Part shown: positions 25,628 through 37,986 of the stretch, in pieces | Layout of the letters: each line of letters starts with the position of its first letter | How positions within the stretch are numbered: position 1 is the stretch's first letter | Assembly (NCBI GenBank): GCA_905182995.1 | Contig: CAJJDP010000037.1 | Location: forward strand, 191,369 to 255,368 | DNA: 64,000 nt | Reading direction: 5' to 3' | Origin: Paramecium octaurelia | Lineage: Eukaryota > Ciliophora > Oligohymenophorea > Peniculida > Parameciidae | Translations under genes and position numbers: made by a program | The notes under the pieces: generated by a model | Seen by the model: the letters and a program-made list of their open reading frames with translations, nothing else | Database searches by the model: none | What the model was told of the DNA's origin: nothing

Positions 25628-26617
25628 TCAAAAACCGAATGCATTAATAGGGGATTTAGGGAAGTAATTGGATCTGCTTTTGTGCTCAGTTCTTATTAAT
25701 TTTGAGAGTAATTCATTCTATTTTTAATAAGGTCTGGTATAAGTAGTGGTTCTATTACTTGATGTTGGACTTCTTTAAGTACTGAATAATTCTGTCATGC
25801 AGGTTTTCAGTTTCATAGTTTCTCCTCTGGATTTAATTGAATTTTTGAAGGGAATCGTATTTAATTGTATTTTTCTAGACCTAGAATCATTCATGAAATG
25901 AAACAATTTTAACTTTTATCCTTAGATGTATTTCTCCTTAATTTAGGTTGTTGAATTCTTCTTTTTAAATAAAATAACCTTAGATTCTCGAGGGGTTTTA
26001 CAAGAAGGAGGCCTTTCCATATTATCATATTCTTGAAATTACATTTATAAACTTTACCAACTAAGGACATTTATTTCGAGAGTTTACGAGCAAGACTAGG
26101 ACGTTTAGTGCTCTTCCTTTGATTTTTTTTTAATAATTCAGCAAAACTTGAGAGTGCAAATTCTTTCCCATTAATTTTCTTATGCATTTCAATCGAAGTA
26201 GGAAAATTTATCATTTATTTTTGTTAGTTGTTTCCAAATAAAGTTCCATAGCAAGATTTTCTTCGAGTAAAGATTTCTCTATTTTTTGATCTGATCTTTT
26301 CAACTGCATTTTTAAATGGAAGTAAAATCGAAAGTTTTTTTGTAGGCAATGTCCTTTCTGTCAGTGAGATAGTAAATGTATCAGTCAACAACTCTCTCAA
26401 AGAAGGTGGAGTAGATTTTGATCTGCTTTTGTCTTACCGACATTAATTTGAGTACATCGTCATTTTATAATTTGATTATTTCTCCTTTTTCAATAGAGGT
26501 TCATTAGATATTAAAGCTGTGATTGGAATTCTTTTCCCATTAAATTCAAAAGGAGGATAATCACCTGAATTCTTAATATGAACATTAATTACCTATTGAA
26601 CTTATTATTTTTTTCAT
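25628..26617 (-). CDS. Unrecognised basic, serine/threonine-rich protein
   Basis: About 310 residues from MKKIISSIGDYPPFEFNGKR to SPINAFGF with TGA at 25628-25630. Two introns join three exons: 28 nt after the eighth codon and 26 nt (ending CAAG) before YDNMERPPSCK. Rich in Lys, Arg, Ser and Thr with several SP/TP sites (SRSKSTPPS, STQRSPTSS), so a phosphoprotein or microtubule-associated protein is possible. No family recognised. It lies 54 bp upstream of the SAS-6 start on the same strand. Confidence 0.7.
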
Positions 26618-26837
26618 CAACTTATAAATTTATATATAATATAAATTTAACTAACAATTTTTTCTATTTAACACATTTCAAATCGATGATATAGAGTACT
26701 ATATTATTTGCATATATTTACTTTTACGTCCTATTTATATTTCTCATCTGTTTTCAATCACTAACATATTTTTTTTGTATTAAAATATAATTCTCGATCA
26801 TCAAAGTTCTTTGCAAATCTATTCTTAAATTCCAGAA

Positions 26838-27286
26838 ATGAAGAACTTTAATTTATATGAGTTATTAAAAATGAATCTCAAAAGACAATTCCAAAAGAAT
26901 ACGCAAGTGCAATTTTTAATCTGCAATCAGACAAAAATATTTTCTTGCATTTAGATTTATTTAGGAACTAAACATATTAGAGGTTTAATTATTATCCAGA
27001 TACCAATAGTATTCAAGGCTTTCAAATTTTGTTACGATGGAAGGCAATTTAAGAAATAAAGATAAGAGTTATTTTTATATTAACGAATATACAAAATCTT
27101 TAACTCTGTTTCTTTTATAATCTAGGATTCTTATGACATCTATGAGTTTATTTTCATTTTCATGTATGTATTAAATCATTTCTTTTCTAGATTGTCTAAT
27201 TTAGATAAAAGCAAACAAAAAGGCAGATTGAACTATATTATGAACATAAATGCATATTAGATGATCTCTTTATATCTATTTTCTGA
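26838..27286 (+). CDS. Possible gene, exon structure unresolved
   Basis: Two frames overlap here. The more protein-like one reads QKTIPKEYASAIFNLQSDKN, IFLHLDLFRNQTYQRFNYYP and DTNSIQGFQILLRWKAIQEI, and a later segment in another frame gives RQKQTKRQIELYYEHKCILD up to a TGA at 27284-27286. The first exon and the joining introns could not be fixed; the other frame is open from ATG 26838. No family recognised. Confidence 0.4.
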
Positions 27287-27526
27287 TTATAAATCCTATT
27301 AAAATGGGTGCATAAGAAATTAAATACATCTTAAAGTGTTGTGTGTATTTTGCTTATGTAAGTATATAGAAAGTATAATATCTCCACAATCATAATTTAG
27401 AAAAACGAGCATGTAAAAGTTAATTTGAATGGTGGAAGATTAAGAAATTATACTGGATGATAAGTGATAGAATATATACGACATTTATAATCATTGTGGC
27501 TCCAGTAAACACTATTTTTAGTAAAA

Positions 27527-27970
27527 TCAATCATCATATTCAAAACTGTTTTTTCTATAGTTATTAGTTTCATTTTCTTATATAAAAAAATCATTTGTAT
27601 CAATCAAATGAGTTGCGGTTTCTTGCTATTTTTTGCTCTCTTTAACAATTCTTCGAATCACACCTATTTTGCAATTCTTAAAATTTTAAAGGTCAACTAA
27701 CTATATTATGAAGTATTACTTAGAGTCTCTGCTTTCTTCAATTGATAATAGTAATCTTCCAAGGTTTTTCTAGGGACTCCTACGATCTCAGCAGCTTTAT
27801 CTAAAGTAAGTTTTAATTATCTCCCATTTTCGATATAGGTTTGCTGGTATAAGCTTCTACTTAAATAAATTTAATATATACCTCCATTACTCAACCAAAA
27901 ACATAGCTTCATGCACATATCTTTCTTTTATTCGTTTGACTTTGTTTTAGATTTGGATTTCATTATCCAT
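27527..27970 (-). CDS. Helix-turn-helix protein, relative of HTH genes A and B
   Basis: About 130 residues, two introns (25 nt ending AAGTAG and 23 nt ending TTAG). Starts MDNEIQIQNKVKRIKERYVH, then a putative HTH: YIENGRQLKLTLDKAAEIVG and VPRKTLEDYYYQLKKAETL. The DKAAEIVGVPRKTLEDYY part fits a Psq/transposase-type HTH well and lines up with VAKSLGMNYSSAKSLIHYYK of the duplicated genes. The C-terminus is polar and ends FEYDD. Probable DNA-binding protein; role unknown. Confidence 0.72.
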
Positions 27971-28152
27971 TTATTATTCAAATGAATAGATAACAAAGGA
28001 AAATAAATATAAAGTATTTTGCTAATAAATTCTGTTCGAATAATAAAATTGACTATTTCAGAATGATAAATGATTTAAATAAATTAAAAAGGAAATATTT
28101 GGGTAATTTTTATTGATAAAATTTTAAATAAATTTACTAAAATAAGATATCG

Positions 28153-30130
28153 TCATTTTTTGTGAACACTTAATTTTCTATTAGAATTATTAGTTTCTAC
28201 AGGCTTAGGTTGAAGCATTGTTAAGAGTACTTTAGTGTGCTACTCAATGTTGGGATCTTCTAATTTAGCAAACTTCTTAAGTAATCTAGAAATAGGAGAT
28301 AAATGAATTACTTTACGCTTTTGAATTTTGCTTGGTCCTATTTTTATCTCGATTCATGTTATGAAACACTCTAAGGATAATTAAAATTGTTTACTTTATA
28401 GTTCAATAAATTGTCGCTTAATTCCTAAAGTTGTGAGTATATTCTTTATCGTTCTTGTATTTCCTACTTGTTTATTTCCATAGAAGTTTTTTGAATGACT
28501 TCCTATGTTTAATTGAGATCAATACATTTTGATATTATTTGAGTTGATTTTTTTCCTCAATAAATTTTGATTTCATATAAAGAGTCATCATTTTATAATC
28601 ATTTTGTCTTTTCTATCTCTCGTTATTGTCTAATTTATCCTATTCTTTTAACTTTCTTAATTCCTATTTTAAAAGTACTTTATGGTCTAATTCTTATTTT
28701 CTTAATTTATTCTATTCTTCAATTTTACAAAATTTATCATTTAATTATTTCAATTTTTTGCTAAGAAAATTACATATAAATACTCATGATCCTTAAAAAG
28801 ATCATTTTGATTCTACTTAATTTTCTTCTATTTTTCTTTTTATAATTATTTTTTTTCTAGTTCTGACATTAATTAAGATTAAAGGAGTCCTCTGAATTCT
28901 TGTTCCTTATTGATCATTTTACTAATCATAGCACTCAAGTGTTCTTGAGATTAAACAACATTAATTTCCTTTTATTATTAAATTAATTATTATTCTCTAA
29001 AATATTACTCCTTGATTCTTTCGACTTTGATTTGTGCTTATTATTTAGATAATTTTTCGCTTTAGGTTAATTTCATTTACAATTTCTCAAGGTCCTTTTA
29101 TAATTCCAAATCTTCAAGTTTGTTGAGTACCTCCTTTCTTTAAATGACCATCTCCCTTCTTAATTTAATCTTAGAATCATCAATTCTAGTTCTGTACATA
29201 GTTTTTTGCAATGATGTATCTCCTCTTAATTTAAAATGGTTATTTACTTGTCAATTTTAGTTTCACTGTCCCTTTTGAATGATTTAGGATCTGTAAATTA
29301 GGGAATTTTTTGCAAGGGAGTTTTTCTTCCACTACTTGAAGCCTTCATCTTTTATTTAAATGCATATTGTCTCTTTAAAATCTAATCTAAAATTTGTGAG
29401 TCCTTTTATTTCCACTTGTCTATCAATTATAACCTTTTTGCATCTTCTTGCAATTTGAGTTGTGCCTCTCTCTATATTAAGATATAAGTTTGAATAATTT
29501 ACTATTTTTTATTTTTTATGTTTATTGTATCTATCAATCTCTTTTTCGATTCCCCCTTCCAATTAATTGAGATCATAAACATCTCCTACAAATTGATCCT
29601 TAGTTGGAGATTCACTCTTCTAATGCAAGAAGGACACTGTTCTGTTATAGATTGTATCAATTTATCGACGAACCCTAAATTGAATGTAGAGAATTACTCG
29701 GATTAATCTAGTGATTATTACAACTTGATTGTCTTCGATCTATCTAGTGATTCAATTGAGGCATTATTATTTAATAGTTTTTGTCTCTGTCTCTAGATTA
29801 TCTCTTTCCTTCTTTGAGTTATTTCAGTGAACAGTTCTATAATAATTATTATTGATCATATACAATGAACTCTGTTTAAGTAATGTTAGTATCTGAGTTA
29901 AATGATTTCCTCATCTAAATCATTTTATTTGAAATCTGACTCTTCTCTTGTATACATCATTTTGCTTACTTTAATTCTAAAACAATCGGATCAATGCCCA
30001 ATTCTTAGCAAGCCTACAATGTTCTTGGAGAATTCGACTTGATGTTGAACTTTTGGAACCCTTGTATGTTTAGATGTCTCGGGAGACAACTTGCATTGCT
30101 AATTGTATTCTCTCGACTTAGTTTTGGCAT
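28153..30130 (-). CDS. Long coiled-coil protein
   Basis: About 580 residues. An N-terminal segment (MPKLSRENTISNASCLPRHL, ACQELGIDPIVLELK) precedes near-continuous Gln/Lys/Glu-rich helix to the end (KVIHLSPISRLLKKFAKLED, TMLQPKPVETNN). Eight or more introns of 23-34 nt are needed, and each joins adjacent helical segments in frame, for example between YDLNQLEGGIEKEIDRYN and REAQLKLQEDAKRLQLIDK. Likely cytoskeletal or basal-body-associated; no domain recognised. The LELGIDP-like motif near the start resembles short conserved N-termini seen in other ciliate coiled-coil proteins, but this is a weak impression. Confidence 0.75.
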
Positions 30131-30297
30131 CATTAAATAAGAAATAATAAAAAATTAATTAATATTTGCATAGAACCCCAAAAGTTTTGTTTTTGTTGAC
30201 AATGGGAAACTGAAATATTCGAATGGATGGTATGTTTGTTATATAAATTAAAGTGTAGTGATGGGTTTTTTGGTTTTATAAAATAAAATTTAATTAA

Positions 30298-31415
30298 ATG
30301 TCACTTAGTTAACTGTCAGGAAAGCAGGGCATAAATTATGCAAGTAAGATGTTTTTTTAATAAGTTCAAGAGAACTCAGACATAAAAAGTCTCCAAATGA
30401 TTAATAGTCATTTGGGTTATTTGAAGACATGAACAGAAACAACTTACAATACATTGAATCTTTAATCTAGAAACGCAAACCTAGTGTGGATCTGAAGCAT
30501 CAAAGAGCCAAATCAACTCTCGACAACAAGTAACATTCATACAGACATGGTACTCCCATCAATGACATGGAGGAATTGGAAGGAGAAAAACTATTTGATT
30601 AGTTTTTTAAATTAAACAACTCTAGGAGTGACAGTGACTTTATGAAGGAATCCATACAAAGAGACAGTGTGAATAAGAATAATGAAAGTGACTTTCTTAA
30701 ATTTGTTGAGAATGCTATTGAATATCACAAACATTCAGATGTGAGATTTTTCAGAGTTTCAGTTAATAAATAATCTCAGTTGGAATAAAAATTAAAAGAA
30801 ACTACATTATCAAACAGACTGTTGGCTAATTAATTAAACTAATACAAGTAGAAGGAGATTGATCTCAAAAGTAAGATCAAAATGATGCAAAAGGAATTTA
30901 CAATTTAATATTAAAAACTAGTTCAACAAAATGCTTGGCTTGAAGAATTACTAGCCAAATAGAAGATAGACAATCAAAATTCATTATTGGCTGTTAAGAA
31001 GACTGTAGAGATGTTATAAATAAAATGCAAATGTCAAAAGGGAAATCAATTATGTGATAAAATATTGAGAGATGTTAAGAATTAGGAAAGAGTAAGACAA
31101 CAATATGAGTGGGAGGATGAATCCAAACCAACCCACTCATCCTCTGAGTTAAGTAACAACACTTAAGAAGAAGAATTAGAGGATTCAACCGACTTCAATT
31201 ATTAACTCTATGATAAGAACAGAAGGAAGTCAATCTCAAAAGTATGTCACAACTCCATCTAGTCATCTGAAGAGTAATAGGAGTAATTAGTTTAAAGCTT
31301 CATTAATGGGAAAAGCAAGAATCTAAGAGAGTTTCCTAAGGACATGTTTCTCAGAAAAAAACAAACACCCGATCCTTATTATATTGAAGAAGAGAATACC
31401 ATCAATAGTAACTGA
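30298..31415 (+). CDS. Coiled-coil protein of unknown function
   Basis: About 360 residues. The main exon from about 30390 is one open frame: EDMNRNNLQYIESLIQKRKP, DFLKFVENAIEYHKHSDVRF, a central coiled coil (LKETTLSNRLLANQLNQYKQ) and an acidic, serine-rich tail (ESKPTHSSSELSNNTQEEEL). The first exon MSLSQLSGKQGINYA needs one intron of 29 nt or so whose 3' end is uncertain, so the start is provisional. Codon use and charge pattern are those of a real gene. Divergent from the coiled-coil gene at 28153-30130. Confidence 0.7.
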
Positions 31416-31447
31416 AATATATATATATGATATTAAAATTATTATAA

Positions 31448-33082
31448 ATGTTTTTCTTTTTTATATTTGAGATGGTTGCAGCATTGCAATATGAAGATGC
31501 TATATTGTTTCACTGGAAAGGTAATTTAACATCAAATTCCATAACAATGAAAGTGTTTACACGACAGGAATCAATGCTGAACTTTAGGATTATTTCTTGG
31601 GATCTGAAAAATATTGAAAACTTTTCATTGTATATAAATGAATTATGAACAGACTTAATGTCAATTAAAGCAATGAATCACCCATTATACTTTAATTTCA
31701 GAATCTTAAACCTAATACTTAGTATTTCTATATATTTGAGTTCTATGATATTGAGAACATCACATCAAAATATCTGAGAACTGTGTACAATAAAGAAAAA
31801 GATTATGAATTTACAACTGAGTTTGATTAACCAATGTTTTCATTCAAAACCTTTGGATTGATCGGACAACCATACACTTTTAATTTTAGTGCTTCAGGTT
31901 GTGCAAGAACTGCCTCAATCAGTAATATTTTTCTTGATATATATTAAAATACCTATCCCCAATTCTTTTTCATGTTAGGTGATTTGCATTACAGAGATAT
32001 AAACACCGATTCTATTGATGAATTTGACTTTGCTTACAAACAAGTCTTCGGTTCCACTACATAGCGATACTTGTATTTCATTGCATTAATTATGTAGATA
32101 TCAATAAGTACCAATCGAATATCAATTTGATGACCATGATTTTGGGAAGAATGATGCCGATGGAAACAGTCCTACCAGAAATATTGCCAATTTATTATAT
32201 TGGAAATACGTTCCTCATGGGAATCTACATAATTATCAACCTCTAATCCAGGATGAAGAGTTGGCACAATTCCCATAAGAAGTGAAGAACATAGACTCAA
32301 TAAATGAAGAAAATATTGGAACTTATAGATATCAAATTATTGGAAGAACCATAATAATCACTGTTGATTTAAGAACCTTCCAAAACTTAGAGGTCTTAGG
32401 AGATCAATTTGGAAACTTCTCAAATGCAAGGTCGATTTTAGGTAAATAATAAAGATAATGGCTAATAACAATACTAGATAAAGTGGCTATTACAGATTGG
32501 ATTTAAGCAGTTATTTTCATCTCTTCCGTTAACTTCCATGGGGATACTTGGGACATGTTTCCTCATGAATAACTCTTAATAGCTGATAAGTTATAAAATA
32601 TTCAGGAGGTTTTAGAGAAATAAGTTTTGATTGTCAGTAGTGATTCTCATATGACTGCCATGAAAAATGGATATAATTCTTATATTCAAAATTTAGGCCT
32701 CAAATACAAGTATGGACTCTAAGAAACTATGTGTGGATCATTGGATAAGTCAGGTTCTTGCAAGACTTAGCCATTAACATTTGGACCTTGGTTGGGAAAG
32801 AATCACTACACCAATATTGAGATTTAAGATTCTCAATTAAGAACCTGCATTATTATTAGAGCTTTTGAAAAAACTAGTTAACTCTTCTTTTACAATACAT
32901 GTGATGATAATTTGAAAAGTCTGGAAGGTAAAGTGAAGTGTCCTTTTGATGTTTTAATGAGGGTTGTCTATGTTATTGCTTCGTTATTAGTTTCTTTTGG
33001 CTTTTTAATAATTATTTATTTGATTGTCAAGAAATGTCATAAGAATAGTATGAGATACAGCTTGGTGATGAGAGAAAAATGA
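31448..33082 (+). CDS. PhoD-like metallophosphatase, membrane-anchored
   Basis: About 525 residues with two introns (23 and 25 nt). An N-terminal hydrophobic stretch (MFFFFIFEMVAALQ) is a likely signal peptide. The catalytic part shows GCARTASISN, FFFMLGDLHYRDINTD, QFDDHDFGKNDADGNS, TVDLRTFQN, AVIFISSVNFHGDTWDMFP and LIVSSDSHMTAM, matching PhoD-family alkaline phosphatase/phosphodiesterase metal sites. The C-terminus has one membrane helix (VVYVIASLLVSFGFLIIIYL) and a basic cytosolic tail, so the enzyme domain should face outside or a lumen. Substrate unknown. Confidence 0.85.
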
Positions 33083-33164
33083 TCTAGATAATAAAATTTA
33101 AATTCAGTTTGTAGATTTTCAATTATAAAAATTATATATATTTATATTATTCTTGAATTTAATA

Positions 33165-35695
33165 ATGGATTAAGTGTTTATCACTCCTAGTCAGAGAAGT
33201 CCAAGAGCCTCAATAGGACCTTTTGATGTTATCAAGTAAATTTATCAGAAAGAAAAAATGCCATCTTTCATACAATCAGAGGAAAGCTTGATCAACTGTT
33301 TAAATGAAGGACAATAAAGATAGGCTAGTCCTTAAAGACACACTTCTAGAACGAAATTACAACAAACATATATATCTCGTTCCTCTATTTTTAAATTGCA
33401 CTTGAAACCAAAATTTTTGAAATTCATACAATAAAAATAATTCATTTCCAGATTTTTTTAGAATCTCTACTAACGAGCCTATGTTAAATAGAGCAATAAT
33501 GATTATCTGTAGGAAAATTACTTATCTATAAATCTAAAAAACAAAAACGATTGTATTTATAGTTACATAATTTATAGAGGAATTATCGCCGAAGGATAAC
33601 AGCTATGTTATTTAACCTGGATCTTTCTTTTTAATATTTTGGGATCTGGTTGGAATCAGTGTAATAGCTTTAAGTTTATGGCTGTGTCCGTTTCTAGCAT
33701 GCTTTTTACAGTAACATACAGAGAGATAAATGGATGAAGAGATTTTCAAATATTTAGTTGCCATAATTGCATTGTATGCAGTGTTTGACTTTATAATTAG
33801 TTTAAATCGAGGGTTCATTTAAAAAGGAGAGGTAAGACTCTAATCCTTATGTAGGTAATCTATGACAGACTGTAAATTATTAAGAACTATTTCTAATATA
33901 CTTTCTTTACAGAGATATTAAATCTGATTATGTGGTCTCTCTTTTACTTCGATTATTAAGTAAATGAGTTTATTACTATCATTTAAATGCTCATCATTTT
34001 TAAACAAATCAGAAAGAAAATTACTATTTAATATGAATAATTCTATTTGAGAGGAGGACTGAGTTAAATCTTAGATCTAATAAATGTAATTCTAAGTGTC
34101 TATTTTGTTGCTCACACAATGGCATGTTTTTGGTATTATATGGGAGAACTTACTAGTCATAAATTTGGTCACTCTTGGCTCATTAAGGAGCATCTTCTAG
34201 ATGAAACGCTTTGGTTGAGGTATGCCTATTCTTTGTATTGGGCAACCATGACGATGGCAACAGTTGGATATGGAGATATCACGGCATAAAATCATTACGA
34301 GGTTGTATCTTCAATTATAATGATGTTCATTAGTAGTTGCACCTTTGCTTATTCAATGAATTCCATTGGGTATATTTTGAAGCTAATTTATGATCAAAAA
34401 TAACGATATAAGTAATTATTGAAATTAAATCTTAGAAAATCTCTAATTCTAATAAATTAACACATGCGGAATAACAATATTGAACCGGAATTATAAAGTA
34501 GAATACGGAATTATTTGCAATTTCATTATCAAGAGGATGTTTTTGGGAGTTAAGAAGATGTATGCAAAATTATTTAGATAAAAGATAGATAAAATATATG
34601 CTTATCTCCCTTCAAGTCTCAAAACTCAACTCACTGTTGATATCAAAATGACAATAATGAAAAAAATTAAACCACTACAACTGTTTTCTTTGTAAACATA
34701 GCAATTCATAGGTTAAGAAAGTGAATTGTAGACATATCTTCCCGGTGATTTTATTCATGATTTTGATTCTTCGCTGTATAAAATTTGATAATTTAAGCTA
34801 CTTTTTTCATTCAGGTACTGCAACAGTCATGGAAAAACAAAGCAATTCATAAATAGAAATACTCAATGAGGGTGACACCTTTGGAGAATACAGTTTTTTT
34901 ACAGGTTTCCATGTGAATATAAAGGTTAAAGCAAACACACTTTGCAAAGTATATAAAATTGAAAGATCGAAATTTCTAGAAATACTCAAATTTAATCAAA
35001 GGGATTTTGAAAAATTTCATTAAATCAAGGATGAAATTATATTCGATTCAAATCTCTAGTAAATCAACTTAAAATGCAGATTCTGCCATCAATATCATCA
35101 CATTAGTTTAAATTGTCCCAATAATTTCTATTAACCAGACATTGAAAGAATAATAAAATAAGAATATTTCAATTAGTAGTAAAGAAGAGTGAGAAATATT
35201 AAAAGATAATCTCGAAGATAATTCAATACTCTGCTTGCCCAAGAAGAAATACAAAATTGTGCTTAATTATTTGACGACAACGAATCTATCAAAATACTAA
35301 GTTAAGACGATTAAAGAAATTCGTATACTTTATATGAATCTAAGTTGGATCATAAAAGTTAGAAAATATCTTCATAAAAACATATCATCGATAAACCATC
35401 TAATTCATGCTAGATTATCGATGAATGCAATAATACAGATAATTAGCAAATGATGTTAGATGAGTTTAAAAGTAAAAATTTAAATGTCACTGCAGAAATT
35501 GACTAATATTATTGTTTTACTGTGTATAAGTAAAATAATAATATAGATAATATGGTTAAAGAGTATGAAAAGCAGTTTAAGAAATACCCAAAATCTTTTC
35601 AATAAAAAATGGACCAAGCAGGTAGGTACACCTTTTCTTATTGGGCGAAGTTCAATTCAGTTAAAATAAGATAAATATTGGAAAGACCTCAATGA
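33165..35695 (+). CDS. Second cyclic-nucleotide-gated-type K+ channel with CCHC tail
   Basis: Paralogue of the gene at 11978-14501, about 800 residues. Membrane segments begin SFFLIFWDLVGISVIALSLW; the pore is LYWATMTMATVGYGDITAQN, followed by FAYSMNSIGYILKLI, a C-linker with YLPSSLKTQLTVDIKMTIMK and a cyclic-nucleotide-binding domain (SQIEILNEGDTFGEYSFFTG). Then comes CRFCHQYHHISLNC, the same C-x2-C-x4-H-x4-C knuckle as in the first channel, and a long variable tail. Four introns of 22-25 nt, two ending AAG. The CNBD is better preserved than in the first channel. Confidence 0.9.
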
Positions 35696-35915
35696 GAATT
35701 GAATGGCATATCTTATTAAATATTGATATACTTAATAATCACACTATCTAGATGATATATCTATCACTCAAGAGAATAAAATATTTATTTTATAATTTTT
35801 AACTAAGTTATGAATAGACATATTTATTATATATTTACAAAAAAAGTAAGGCTTATTTGATTAGTATTTTAACTCTGATGAAGATGTCTATTCTACAAAC
35901 ATTTAATATTCGATA
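35696..35915. other. Spacer between convergent genes
   Basis: AT-rich 3' flanks of the K+ channel and PTEN genes; nothing else seen. Confidence 0.5.
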
Positions 35916-37024
35916 TCAAAAGTTTTAAGGGAAATGTCTAATAACATTGACCCCTTTCAACTTCAAAGCTTCTTTAATTTGGTGCCAATTCTGTCTTTCT
36001 TGATTTAATGTTTGTTTACAATCAGGACACTTGTCATGAAAACTGGTCGTCTAATCACAATTATTGCAATATTCTGATTGGCAAACATGAAGTTTAAAAT
36101 TATCAGGTATTCTTGTATCGTTTTTAATTTTAAATGGATCAATCTAATCCTTTGTGAAAGTGATTGTATTAAATGAAGTATTAAATGATATTCTCATTAT
36201 TAACTTGGTTTTCACAAGGTTGGAATTATAAAATTCAATTAAAATGTCGCCATGAATGACAATAGGATTGGGTGTCATTATTATACAATTTGTCTAATTT
36301 TCTTAAATGATTTTAAGTATTTAGGTGTCTTTGATAAGTTGTTGGTTCTGATAGATTTTAGCGGATATCTTGCTGCCATCATCAATATTTAGTTTTGGTA
36401 CTCCTTCTATAATAATTGAGCTCAAATATTTAAGACTTGGGTAAATGGCTTCTCCTTATAATAATTGATTGAAATATTCGATATAACGAATTTGGCATGG
36501 TTAATTAACTCCCAAGCCTTCGTCATTGAATCTGGATTTTTCATAATATTATAGAACATCATTTACGGTGTTAAACATTCCACAATATAAAAGGTAACAG
36601 CAAATTAACGTACCCGTTCTGCCCTTTCCTGCCAGACAATGTACAACGACAACATTTTCTTATTTCTAATTAAAGAACTCTTGCATAGATTTACACATAT
36701 TAAAGAGTAAATGTAATTGGGGAGCATGATGATTGTTCCACTGATAATTTTTAACCTGATTTTTAAATTTAGAATAATCATAAGTGCGTGATGATAGATT
36801 CATAATTAAGTAATTATTGCCATGTCTGTTCTCTAAAAATTGAACAACCTAAAATTCTATATAAATAATACCTTATCAATGGGATTTCTATAACAGCTTT
36901 CAAATCCATCAGCAGGGAAAGCCATAGCTATTATCCTATCGCAAACATAAGTCAAATCTAAGTTATAACCTTCTGAGATGAATCTCTTTTTTTTTCCTGA
37001 AACTATTGTTCTAATATAATCCAT
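35916..37024 (-). CDS. PTEN: PTEN-type phosphoinositide 3-phosphatase with zinc-ribbon-like tail
   Basis: Starts MDYIRTIVSGKKKRFISEGY, then NLDLTYVCDRIIAMAFPADG and ESCYRNPIDKVVQFL, closely following PTEN. The active-site loop is HCLAGKGRTGTL with the PTEN-specific basic residues. The C2 half is shorter than in animals and ends with CQSEYCNNCDQTTSFHDKCP and DCKQTL, giving C-x2-C and C-x2-C pairs about ten residues apart, a likely zinc ribbon not found in animal PTEN. Substrate PI(3,4,5)P3 or PI(3)P-type lipids at membranes. About 350 residues, with at least one 23-nt intron near residue 55 and others not individually placed. Confidence 0.92.
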
Positions 37025-37200
37025 ATATTATGTATATTTTAAATAATATTCATTTAAAATGATCTTAAACTCACTTATTAATACCCAAAACATTTTTCAA
37101 AACCCCCAAATTAGAATTAAATTAACCAAAAACGTCACTAAATAATTAAATTAATAAAAATATTATGACATATACTCACATTTATCTCAATATAGTTTCA

Positions 37201-37523
37201 TCAAAAAGAAGCACTTGACTCAACCACTGAATCAGGTGATTAATCATCCCCAGAAGATTCGTTCTTTTTAACTTTCTTTTTAGGTTTCTCTCCATCAGAA
37301 GAATAATCAAGTTTGTGTGATTTTTTTTCCTTTTTTTATTTTCGACCTTGTTTTTTTTATTTGAAAATGAACCTTCCTCTTCCGAATCTGTTAGATCATT
37401 TTTATATTCTGCAATTTATTTCTTCTCCCTAACATCCACCTTATCTCTGTTTACTTAATTTTTCCTTGCATGCAATCCCTTATCAATATCTTTAAAAATG
37501 TAGTTTTAGAACTCTTCCGACAT
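37201..37523 (-). CDS. Small highly charged protein
   Basis: About 98 residues: MSEEFQNYIFKDIDKGLHAR, then DLTDSEEEG, a Lys-rich run (KQKKEKKSHK) and SSGDDQSPDSVVESSASF. A 26-nt intron that starts GTTCAT and ends CAAG is needed to keep the charged tail in frame. The alternation of basic and acidic Ser blocks suggests a nuclear or RNA-associated protein and CK2-type phosphorylation sites; no family recognised. Confidence 0.65.
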
Positions 37524-37680
37524 CTTTAATTATATTAACTAAAATATATGCTTATAAACTTCTGACTTTTAAGAAACAAAAGAAAATGAGTATTTATTCT
37601 TACATTTAAATAGTATCAAACTTTAAGCTAGAGGAAAATCATCTAGAATTTTTTAACTTTAATAAGGTTATTTTTCTCAA

Positions 37681-37957
37681 TCATCTCGAATTATTAGCCT
37701 AACTTAACTTACTTATTTATCCGGTTTTCTTTCTCTATTAGTAATACTCCTTTGTATTATATTAATCAGCATCTCTTCAATGTAGAATATATCGATACTT
37801 TTTTTTGGGTGGCTGCACCTCTTCTTTTTCAATTCTTATCTCTTTCTTTCTGATCATAAAATAAATTTCCTTTTCGATATTCCTTAGGCATCTCCATAAT
37901 AGTTTAATGGTTATTTTAATCTACTAAGACCACTTTAAAAATTTTATTTTTATTCAT
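37681..37957 (-). CDS. Possible small gene, start uncertain
   Basis: The 3' part reads KKEIRIEKEEVQPPKK, a 24-nt intron ending GAAG, then DADQYNTKEYYQQRKKTGQI up to TGA 37681-37683. Upstream either ATG 37857 is the start, or the segment MNKNKIFKVVLVDQNNH from 37957 joins through an intron I could not define. Basic and small; no family recognised. Confidence 0.4.
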
Positions 37958-37986
37958 ATTTTAAATATATCAAATGAAATAACCAT

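Noticed and set aside
25628-26020. A separate short gene starting MERPPSCKTP
   Set aside because: A 26-nt intron joins it in frame to the upstream exon, giving one gene from 26617.
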